Program-made: the position numbers and the translations under genes
Notes under the pieces: model-generated
What the model saw: only the letters and a program-made list of their open reading frames with translations
Databases searched by the model: none
Told to the model about the DNA's origin: nothing
Shown: in pieces, positions 8,099 to 15,689 of the stretch
Position numbering within the stretch: position 1 is the stretch's first letter
Layout of the letters: each line of letters opens with the position of its first letter
Assembly: GCA_049724395.1 (NCBI GenBank)
Contig: JAUGWO010000308.1
Location: 1 to 22,365 of the forward strand
Direction: 5' to 3'
Origin: Spongospora subterranea f. sp. subterranea
Taxonomy: Eukaryota; Endomyxa: Phytomyxea; Phytomyxea; Plasmodiophorida
Length of the DNA stretch: 22,365 bases

Positions 8099-10509
8099 TC
8101 TATTTTCGGGTAATAATAGCCATTGAGTTACTTCGTTGCGTATCGGCTTTTGATTATGAGACAAATCCACCCACTGTTCTCACGGAACCATTAGAACATC
8201 CGTTTACCTTCCTAGATGAAAGTTGTCCGAGTATCATCGAACTGCTCATGATGAATCTCGGAGGAACGCAGTTCGATCAGCATATTCCAGACTTTGGCCC
8301 TCTAATCATTCCCCCAGCTGCCCAAAATTCCGAGTTAACCACTGAGCCAACCTCTATCACTCCCAGTTTGTCGAGCTACAATTCGGCACCACTGGGTACG
8401 ATCGCCACTCAACATATTTCAAGAGATTATTTTCCCCCCAGATATCATGAGTATGAAATTGCTTGGCGGTTCAACAACCCCAGCTATGTTTTACCAGAAG
8501 AAGACATGAAACAAAAATTTCTACTTCTTGCTCATTCAATCGAAAGGGTTAATGATCCGGAGAACCATTTTGATCATGTCCCATTCACGAATTTTCACCA
8601 CATTGTCTTTCCTAAGGCCACATCATCAGCCTCCGATGATCTCCGAGTACTGATCAGCAAGTGCTTGTTCGATTCCGGTTCAGGTTTCGACCTGAAAATG
8701 GGTCCTGAACCTTTCATCGTCCCACCAAAACCAATTGTGTACCAACGGCTGATATTGTATATCAATGAAAACCTTCCCCCATTAGCTTATTTGAAGAAGA
8801 GTGAATATCAGGGCGACCCTCAAGATGGCTGGCTGTCCCGACATGAAAGTGACGCTATCTCAACAAACTATCCCGTTCATGCTGTCGAAATCAAGCGAAT
8901 ATTGCTCCATATCAGCAACGTGATCCGATCTACAAGTCGGTATTATGTGCAGATGTTTTCTATGAACCTCTGTTTACAAGCTGATTTCGTATTATTGTCG
9001 CTATGCGGCATGGAAGAAGACGAAGCCATTCAATACGTTGCCCCGGTCATCATGCGCAGGTATCTTTCTAATAAGCGTTTCGGGAAAATAATATACTCGG
9101 AGTCTTCACAATCTGCCAAAGCGGGAACAATGTTATCTGAATTATTTTGTTATTCTCTCAACCGTATTATTGACAAGCGCCAAACTGGGATCGTACATGA
9201 AGCCACATATGAGCTCCAGCGCTTACTTGAATCTTTGAAAGTCAGTACTATTCCTCAAATCACTGAGATTTCTCAGCACCCTATTCGGAGAAACATTCCT
9301 ATTGCTGGACCCAAAAGTAGTCGAAAAAGCAAGGCTCCTCTTAAAGCCAATACTGGTCGGGATAAACCCAATACTGGTCGCAAAAGATATGCTTTCCCTC
9401 AATCCAATCCTACTCAGGATCAAGAAAACTCTAGCCACAAAAGAAAGATTCTTCCACAACCCAATACTATTCAGGATCAAGAAAACTCTAGCCACAAAAG
9501 AAAGACTCTTCCACAACCCAATACTATTCAGGATCAAGAAAACTCTAGCCACACAAGAAAGACTCTTCCACAACCCAATACTATTCAGGATCAAGAAAAC
9601 TCTAGCCACACAAGAAAGACTCTTCCACAACCCAATACTAGTCAGGATCATGCACAGTTTAATCAGCGTTATCCAGACTTCGTTTTTCCATCCATTCCCC
9701 CAGCTGCTCAAAATTCCCAGTTGACCTCTGGGTCGCCCTCAATCGCTTCCCGTTTGCCGAGTTACAATTCGGCACCATTGGGTACGATCACCACTCAACA
9801 TACTGGAAGATATTATTTCCCCCCCAAATATTTAAAGTATGAAGAGATTTGGCGGTTCCCCAATCCCAACAATGTTGTACCTGAAAAAGACATGAAACAA
9901 AAATTTCTAGATCTTGCTCATTCAATTGAAAGAAATAATGATCCACCAAACCCTGTTGATCGTGTCCCATTCACGAATTTTCACCCCATTGTCTTTCCTA
10001 AAGCCACCTCATCCGCCGCCGAGAGTCTCCGATTACTGATCAGCAAGTGCTTGTCCGATTCCGGATCAGATTTCGACCTGAAAATGGGTCCTGAACCTGA
10101 TATCGCGCCAACAAAACCAGCTGTGTACCAACGGCTGATGTTGTATATCAAGCAAAAACTTCCTACATTAGCTTATTCGTATAAGGTTAAAGATTTTGGC
10201 GATCCTGATGATGGCTGGCTGTACCCACATGAAAGTGACGCTATCTCAACAAACTATCCCGTTCATGCTGTCGAAATCAAGCGAATATTGCTCCATATCA
10301 GCAACGTGATCCGATCCACGAGTCGGTATTATGTGCAGATGTTTTCTATGAACCTCTGTTTACAAGCTGATTTCGTATTATTGTCGCTATGCGGCATGGA
10401 AGAAGACAAAGCCATTCAGTACGTTGCCCCGGTCATTTGGCGCAGGTATCGTTCTAATAAGTGTAACACGTCCCGGAAAGATAATATACTCGAAGGGATC
10501 ACAATCTGA
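8095..10509 (+). CDS. Secreted protein with two tandem domains and a basic repeat linker
   Basis: This is an uninterrupted 804-codon frame. The first 19 residues (MIYFRVIIAIELLRCVSAF) form a good signal peptide, with likely cleavage after SAF or nearby, so the start at 8095 is favoured. Domain A (about residues 62-395) and domain B (about 525-800) are homologous, both starting with IPPAAQNS-LT and SYNSAPLGTI-TQH and ending with a helical segment (PVHAVEIKRILLHISNVI). Between them is a Lys/Arg-rich linker with four 19-residue repeats (QDQENSSHKRKTLPQPNTI type). No membrane segment follows the signal peptide, and cysteines are few. Domain B lacks its last part: relative to domain A, 7 extra bases (tgtaaca) after 10461 shift the frame, and the missing part reads on in another frame (see 10462-10714). 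I know no family for this fold; the layout (secreted, duplicated, repeat linker) suits an effector or surface protein of a parasite, which is inference. Confidence 0.8.
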   Translation: MIYFRVIIAIELLRCVSAFDYETNPPTVLTEPLEHPFTFLDESCPSIIELLMMNLGGTQFDQHIPDFGPLIIPPAAQNSELTTEPTSITPSLSSYNSAPLGTIATQHISRDYFPPRYHEYEIAWRFNNPSYVLPEEDMKQKFLLLAHSIERVNDPENHFDHVPFTNFHHIVFPKATSSASDDLRVLISKCLFDSGSGFDLKMGPEPFIVPPKPIVYQRLILYINENLPPLAYLKKSEYQGDPQDGWLSRHESDAISTNYPVHAVEIKRILLHISNVIRSTSRYYVQMFSMNLCLQADFVLLSLCGMEEDEAIQYVAPVIMRRYLSNKRFGKIIYSESSQSAKAGTMLSELFCYSLNRIIDKRQTGIVHEATYELQRLLESLKVSTIPQITEISQHPIRRNIPIAGPKSSRKSKAPLKANTGRDKPNTGRKRYAFPQSNPTQDQENSSHKRKILPQPNTIQDQENSSHKRKTLPQPNTIQDQENSSHTRKTLPQPNTIQDQENSSHTRKTLPQPNTSQDHAQFNQRYPDFVFPSIPPAAQNSQLTSGSPSIASRLPSYNSAPLGTITTQHTGRYYFPPKYLKYEEIWRFPNPNNVVPEKDMKQKFLDLAHSIERNNDPPNPVDRVPFTNFHPIVFPKATSSAAESLRLLISKCLSDSGSDFDLKMGPEPDIAPTKPAVYQRLMLYIKQKLPTLAYSYKVKDFGDPDDGWLYPHESDAISTNYPVHAVEIKRILLHISNVIRSTSRYYVQMFSMNLCLQADFVLLSLCGMEEDKAIQYVAPVIWRRYRSNKCNTSRKDNILEGITI
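8823..9066 (+). repeat. Homogenised block, copy in domain A
   Basis: This block is about 96 per cent identical to 10209-10452 (offset 1386 bases, exactly 462 codons), including two runs of roughly 90 identical bases. The coding sequence just upstream in the same two domains is only about 85 per cent identical. This is the pattern left by gene conversion or unequal exchange between the two halves. Confidence 0.8.
9415..9642 (+). repeat. 57-bp tandem repeat, four copies
   Basis: Units start at 9415, 9472, 9529 and 9586 and differ by a few bases. Each encodes 19 residues (QDQENSSHKRKTLPQPNTI with K/T and I/S variation). The HKRK or HTRK core in each unit is strongly basic. A degenerate upstream relative (NTGRKRYAFPQSNPT) suggests expansion from an older, more diverged unit. 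The repeat number is probably variable between strains. Confidence 0.95.
10209..10452 (+). repeat. Homogenised block, copy in domain B
   Basis: Partner of 8823-9066. The block ends about 10 bases before the 7-base insertion that shifts the frame of domain B, so the insertion lies just outside the homogenised tract. Confidence 0.8.
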
Positions 10510-10714
10510 CACAGCAGGAACAATGTTATCTGAGATATTCTGTTTTTCTCTCTACCGCATTATTGAAAAACGTCAAGATAAATTATTTTCTGATCAAGCC
10601 ACACACGAGCTCCAACGCTTACTTGATTCTTTGAAAGTCGATAATATTCCTCAAATTACTGAGAATTTTCATCGGAAAAGCAAGGCTATTCCACAAGTCA
10701 GCGGCAAAGAATGA
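10462..10714 (+). pseudogene. Out-of-frame tail of domain B
   Basis: In a frame different from the main coding sequence, this stretch matches the end of domain A (GKIIYSKGSQSDTAGTMLSE against GKIIYSESSQSAKAGTMLSE, then ELQRLLDSLKV and IPQITE). It stops at 10714 after a basic VSGKE end. The loss of frame is explained by 7 extra bases after 10461. The result is either a protein shortened by about 80 residues, as annotated, or an assembly error. No GT-AG intron that would restore the frame is apparent. Confidence 0.7.
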
Positions 10715-11200
10715 CTCCTCCTCAAGAGGGGACTTCTCCGAAATTTGTCATCAAGAATTTTCCCTGATTTAGTACAAATTAGTCCATTTGGTTAGTTGTT
10801 TTTATCAATAACGTCTTGAAGAGTTGAAATAATCGTGATTCCTGTCCCCGAGAACAATAATGATATTCCAATCAAATTAATCAACTATTAGTAACGATGT
10901 TGTTGGATCATTCGATCGGTCATCATAAGGTAAGAACAGAATCGCCCAAAGCAGATATCGTTGACCATCAGTATTCCACATGAGATTGAATTATCAGTAC
11001 TCCATCTGACATCCTATTCGAACACGAGCCGTTTCAATTGCGAGAATGACACTTAACGTCATTCACCAACGTCCCTGATTCACGGGAAGGACGGTCCCGC
11101 TTTTCAATTCTTTGAGTGGTATGTAGAAGGTCCCAACACGAAACGACGCTGCCCAAACGCCTTTCCCCACAAACACGAACGCCACATATTGTACAGGCAA
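10715..11200. other. No gene recognised
   Basis: AT-rich sequence downstream of the secreted-protein gene. No long frame with coding character, no RNA gene and no clear repeat. It probably holds the 3' untranslated part and polyadenylation site of the upstream gene. Confidence 0.5.
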
Positions 11201-11363
11201 CGGTTGTTTGTATGCAACAAATAGGGCATTCCTTTCTTTTCAAACACGCGCGCGCATGGAAAGGTATCTTTCTGCAAACAGATGCTGCATGAGGATTTTG
11301 ATTTCCATGCGCTAATGTCTCTGAAAAGAAAGGAATGCCCTTTTCGTGGCACACAAACAACCG
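11201..11363. repeat. Imperfect inverted repeat, 62-bp arms
   Basis: The arms at 11201-11262 and 11302-11363 pair at about 80 per cent (core GGGCATTCCTTTCTTTTCA and its complement), around a 39-base spacer. The left arm includes an alternating ACGCGCGCGCAT run. The equal arm lengths and scattered mismatches suggest an older inverted duplication or a fold-back MITE. Several overlapping minus-strand frames, including a Cys-rich one, cross it, but they are better explained by the repeat than by a gene. Confidence 0.75.
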
Positions 11364-11980
11364 TCAGCGGTCGATGATGTTTTCGTAAATTTCAGGGGTG
11401 GGCAGATGGACCTCTACCAATGCCGCATATATGATGTGAGTGACATCAGCAACCGTAAACAAACAATGTCTCAAAGATGTGACAGACAGATGATGTGCCC
11501 TGTAATCGACTGTCCAGACCAATTGCTTGACCAAATGACTTTGAAAAGAAAACAGCACAGAAACTCTGAGATTATTTTCCAGTGAGATCCCGTGCCTTCC
11601 TTAAACAATCATTCGCTTCTTGAACTGTGGTGTATTACCTGCAGGGTAATTCGGGCAACGGGCGCGTATGCCGGGTAATTCGAGCAATGGGCAACGTACG
11701 AGATGGCAAGTCTAGCTTCATAGCGTTTCACAGACGTTTTCGACCACAACCAATGTTAACAAGAACAGATGCGCCTTAAAAAATCCTGAAGATTGAACTA
11801 CACTTTAGGGTTTTTTTGCCAATATTTTCGGTCAATTTTCCAAATTTGCAACTCAGTCAATATTGCTTAGATTGCGCCCGGAAGAGGCTCGTTAGACTGG
11901 ATTTTTTTAAGATGCAATTGCAGTCTTTAAACCTGGGTTTGTGGATATCGTGACCGAGTTTTTGATGAATCTGAACCCTT
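11364..11980. other. No gene recognised; a two-copy 20-bp repeat inside
   Basis: No convincing coding frame. At 11644-11663 and 11673-11692 the sequence GGGTAATTCGGGCAACGGGC is repeated with two changes at a 29-base spacing. A T-rich stretch precedes the transposase-like frame that starts at about 11981. Confidence 0.5.
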
Positions 11981-12814
11981 ATGCGCATTTTATACACAAT
12001 CTCACAATCGATTGTAATAATGATTATGCCACGACTGACCAAGCGCGCTGTTGCCGCTAAGAAAGCGAGAGATGTGGCGGCCACAAAGTGTGCTATCTCA
12101 TCAACCATTTCGACGATTGGGGCTGATGCCGGAGTCCCCCCGTTCAACTGTTTGATAAAGACCTATCTAATGGCAAAGACCAAGCGAGACAACGAATCGC
12201 CTTGGGAAGAAGACGTCGGCTCGTCTGAGTACTGGTCGGACAGCGAATCCGATCAAAGTCAACCTGTGTCATCTGCGCCGGTGCATGCGTTTCCATGGGG
12301 CCCATATAAACGTCGCCGACGATACGATGGAACTAAAGAACAAGGTACCGGAAACATGAGAGCATCAGGAAAACTCTCCAGAATAATCACAGCATTTTGG
12401 ACTTTTTTCAACGGAAATCTGAACCACCAATGGTCATACCTTCCCATTGAGTGTGCGTGGTGTGATTCGGAGCGGAAATGTCGAGAAGAGTGCGACTGAA
12501 GCTGGGAAAATTTTAAGGCTCGCGTTCCCGATGTGCTTGACGCCATCCCTATCTCACGAATTCGCCGATGGTTCTGTCTTACGGAACGTTTTCTGGATGC
12601 GTACAAACGTGGCCTGGAAGCTGCGGCCAATTGTGAAACTAGGGTTTTCCCATTCGACATAACAATGGTTTATATGATTTTGAGTATTATTTATAACGAT
12701 TCAACTGATTCAGTATCGCCATATGATATATTTGGGGCGACCGTCAAGACAAAAACTGACACGAGGGATCCGACCTGCAATCCGTATGGGCCATGCGTTT
12801 CAGCTAACAGCTAG
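11981..12814 (+). mobile_element. Shrunken transposase-like gene of a DNA transposon
   Basis: The likely start is ATG at 12026 (MPRLTKRAVAAKKAR). The N-terminal part is acidic/Ser-rich (WEEDVGSSEYWSDSESDQSQ) and then basic (GPYKRRRRYDGT), ending in ITAFWTFF. Fungal DNA-transposon proteins have this order: MPR-TKRA start, acidic SESE stretch, PYKR-SRRT-like basic motif and SFF end. After one in-frame stop (TGA at 12497-12499) the same frame continues with VLDAIPISRIRRWFCLTERF and LDAYKRGL, resembling the IRR-RFMDAYRKGL end of DDE transposases. The catalytic middle is absent, so this looks like an internally deleted, non-functional derivative. A 42-base GT-AG stretch covering the stop would keep the frame, so splicing is possible. 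The family assignment is from memory of motif patterns. Confidence 0.45.
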
Positions 12815-12866
12815 GGATATTCTCAGCTGTCGACAGCTAGGGACATTCTCAGCTGTCGACAGCTGG
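12808..12866. repeat. 26-bp tandem repeat with a CAGCTG palindrome
   Basis: Two units (12808-12833 and 12834-12859) of CAGCTAGGGAYATTCTCAGC followed by TGTCGA, plus a partial third (CAGCTGG). The junctions create CAGCTGTCGACAGCTG, a perfect 16-base palindrome at 12850-12865 with a near-perfect one at 12824-12839. It lies between the transposase-like frame and the hAT-type MITE. Confidence 0.9.
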
Positions 12867-12928
12867 CCCAGTCAGAAATCATACTTTCAGCTGGAGAAAA
12901 AGAACTGGCCATCCTAATTTTAGTACAG

Positions 12929-13305
12929 TAGGGATGGCAACGGGTTGATCACAACCGGGTGCAAACCAATTCAAACCGGTTAAACCGGTTCAACTCAAAT
13001 CGGGTTGACATAAACCGGTTCGATCAGTTTGCGATTTTGCCAAAACCGAATCAAACCGGTTTGACCAAAAGACGCAGAATTGTTTCCAGATTGAATAAAC
13101 CACGCGCAAGAATGTGCTCAAATTACTAATTTACGGTCTTTCTGACTTCGAGTGGAACCTCTAAACCGATTTGAAACCGGTTAACCAGATCAAACCGGGT
13201 TGATTTCGAATCGGTTTGAGTCGGTTTGGAAACCGGCTCCAACCGGCATCAATCAGTTGGGCATTTTCTGTCAAACCGGTTTGACCGGAACCCTTGACAA
13301 CCCTA
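12929..13305. mobile_element. hAT-type MITE packed with AACCGG words
   Basis: This 377-bp element starts TAGGGATGGCAACGGGTT and ends as the complement of TAGGGTTGTCAAGGGTT, giving imperfect terminal inverted repeats of about 17 bases. The flanks TAGTACAG (12921-12928) and TAGCTACAG (13306-13314) agree as an 8-bp target duplication with one extra base. TAGGG-TGGCAA ends and 8-bp duplications are hallmarks of the hAT superfamily. The interior holds about ten AACCGG/CCGGTT words, several as AAACCGGTTT palindromes, which would suit a transposase-binding array. It has no coding capacity. Confidence 0.75.
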
Positions 13306-13314
13306 TAGCTACAG

Positions 13315-13999
13315 CCAGGGTTGGGTTTTCACTGAGGATTATCAGCAACCAGGAAAAGGGTCTTCGGCAATCAAATGAACAAGTGCTCCAAGGAGTTGAC
13401 GGCCACCCCAAGACTGGATCAGAAACACCCAAGAGTGGGATTGCCTACAACCAAGATGCAGCCGAAACTCGACCAGGTGTCTGAATAGGATACGGAAGTG
13501 ATTAACTGAGCCACTCAAACGAAACAGTCGGGGCCGGCCTAACACGGGATGGGGCAGAATAACGAGCATGGTATTTTGATGAATAGCCGACATTCGTCTT
13601 TAAAGCATCGGTGACCAACTGCGATATTCTCCCAAAACAACAACTGAAAAAACAATGGAGAACATGAGCGAAATTTTCACCTTCGTCTCGGTGTCGCGAT
13701 AGGCTGAAGGTAGGTAATGAACCGGGACTTTGCAACCCTAATTGTCGAAGGGGATCTTACAACTGCCACATGCTTAAAACGAGCTTGAAGTTGGCCTGCC
13801 ATCTTCACCCGTGTCACTCGATCTACAAATCGCAGGAACTATCACATCTCGGGACTGGGACAGGGGACAGCTCAAATTAAATAAATGCCAATCGTTTGGC
13901 AGACTCAACATGAAACTGTTTATGTCCCAACTTCACTTTAAAGTGAACCAGTGAGAAATCAACTGATGGAAGAAATTCGAATCATAATAAGCTAGGATC
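13315..13999. other. No gene recognised
   Basis: Frames of up to about 95 codons occur on both strands, but none shows a domain, a signal peptide or a coherent splice pattern. A short palindromic stretch (tcactttaaagtga) lies at 13933-13946. I see no RNA gene. Confidence 0.45.
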
Positions 14000-14440
14000 A
14001 TGCAAATGAACCACCTTGCTGAAATCGCCACATGCAAATGGCATTACCGACGGAGAAACAATTCTATCCGACGAGGCGAACTCGATGGCAGTAACTGGGC
14101 CCTCCATCCGGAATTCTTGTGCTTGGCCAGAACAGCCATTGTTTCCAATCGAATTCTACAGAAGAACGCGAACCAAAGTGACGTTGTCGACAGTAACGAC
14201 AAAGAAGGATTGGTTTGGCGACATCTTTATTCCGGAGTGTTTCCCCAAGCAGTTGACGAGTACATTGGTCATTACCTGAGAGCCGTATTTTAAGATTAAC
14301 AGAAGGCGTGATAACAGCAGATATTACCTTAGGAGATCATGTGCGGTTGTGCCATCAAGATATCCTGCCCATTTGGGTGAAACCACAACAAAATGACAAC
14401 CGCAGCTACCCGAAAAGATTAGCATGCTGGACCTGTTGAA
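14000..14440 (+). CDS. Possible small gene or exons, unknown
   Basis: A 97-codon frame (14000-14293) includes NDKEGLVWRHLYSGVFPQAV and DEYIGHYLRAVF. A second overlapping frame (14016-14279) is also open, so the correct frame is uncertain. Further right, GDHVRLCHQDILPIWVKPQQ and on to about 14439 looks coding and could be joined through introns ending at one of several AGs (14316-14330). If real, the gene would converge tail-to-tail on the WD40-like gene ending at 14460. No family recognised. Confidence 0.2.
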
Positions 14441-14459
14441 AGGTGATGATCCACATATC

Positions 14460-15516
14460 TTACTCTTTCAGAACAATACGTTGTTGTTGAGAGAACGTGT
14501 CGACATCGTACACAACAATTTCGCTATTACCCATTGGACCAGGCATGATTAGGCACAGACCGTCAGGGCTACATGATCTGTGAGAGAAGTTGCATGAAAT
14601 TCACGTCGCAAGCATGGAAACACGAGTACAGGGAGACGTCAGCAGTAAACGAGGCTGCAAGAACGCGCACCGGCTGATATTGCCGGAGGACATCAAACGC
14701 ATAGACATGACGGTCGTCAGAGGCGGTGAAAAGTCGCCTTCCCTCACGAGTGAAAAATAAAATCTGAACAGGGCCCGAAATGGACATGGCACTCAATTAT
14801 GCGGAAATGATATGAAAGGTCAGACCCAGCGCATCTTCGTCCTCCATTTTGATATTGTGCACCTAAGGGCAATATTGGACAGTTTTACAGAGAAGGAAAC
14901 TGATGGCAATGAGATTCATTTTCATGGGTTTGAAACCATGAGAAAAATTGAACACCTCCTGGAAACGAATCTATCGGAAGACGAAGTCTCAATTTCATCT
15001 CGGCAAGGACTAACACACACCGCCAAAATCTACAAGTAGAACAAATGGATAAGATCGGGCGGTGATTCAATTGATAATCTAACCTGAGAGTTCCAGATTC
15101 TCGATCTTCCACAATTCCGCCGCAGCTGTGAGCGGCGAGAACAACTATGGCGCCGGCAACGGCGAACCTTTGAATGGCAACCAAATATTCGAGAGCGTCG
15201 GATATGCTAACGTTCAATCTTCGCCGCATTGTCCAATCCAGAACGTGCTCAGCATTGCACAACCTCTCGTATTCGCGCAAGTAAAAGCGCCGTTCCTGGC
15301 CGATCTGTTATCAGCGAACGTTCGACGTTTCTTGAGAAACAATTCGAGGTATGGCCGCATCATCAGCAATCATAGGAATCTCCATAACGAAGAGATCCTC
15401 CCGATAAGCGCCGAAAATCGGGTCGATCAGGATAAAACTCCGATCCGCTTGTAAACTCAAACTTAGAATATCATATGACGAAATTCTGATTCTGAAACTC
15501 TGAGACCTTCAATCCT
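14460..15516 (-). CDS. WD40-like repeat protein, multi-exon, 5' end not found
   Basis: Six exon segments read in one consistent phase: 15516-15389 (open upstream), 15304-15084, 15029-14956, 14899-14863, 14791-14630 and 14577-14460, with the TAA stop at 14460-14462. The five introns are 84, 54, 56, 71 and 52 bp, all GT-AG (for example GTACTC...TCACAG at 14578-14629). The last three exons give clear WD40-type words: SAMSISGPVQILFFTREGRR, LFTASDDRHVYAFDV, then SCSPDGLCLI and SEIVVYDVDT. WD40 proteins form beta-propellers that act as protein-binding scaffolds; the partner cannot be inferred. The upstream exons (DRSFILIDPIFGAYREDLF, YLREYERLCNAEHVLDWTM) are less WD-like but phase-compatible. No ATG lies in the first segment, so at least one more exon lies to the right, where an old Ty3/Gypsy relic starts at about 15690; the gene may be 5'-truncated. 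Confidence 0.6.
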
Positions 15517-15689
15517 TCAGACTACCTCAAGGATCAACGACAAGGCGGTCTTCGAAGAGGGAGAGGATCAAGAAGGAGATAATCATGAATCTGCGAACGG
15601 CACACAGCGAACCTCGGGTTCTGGATATGTTCGCATGTTTCGACCGCCTCATTAGAGAGTTTGCCCTACACCGATATCAAAATGAAGTG

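Noticed and set aside
9223-9724. Long antisense and alternative-frame ORFs across the 57-bp repeats
   Set aside because: A 57-base unit is a multiple of three, so an open frame in one unit stays open in all of them on every strand; these are repeat shadows of the secreted-protein gene.
11034-11360. Cys-rich minus-strand ORFs (CPICC, CTICGVRVCG)
   Set aside because: Two overlapping frames are equally open, and both cross the imperfect hairpin at 11201-11363; no domain is recognised, so a zinc-finger call is not supported.
12945-13305. CRISPR-like or satellite array from the AACCGG words
   Set aside because: The words are 6-10 bases, irregularly spaced and inside an element with terminal inverted repeats and a target duplication.
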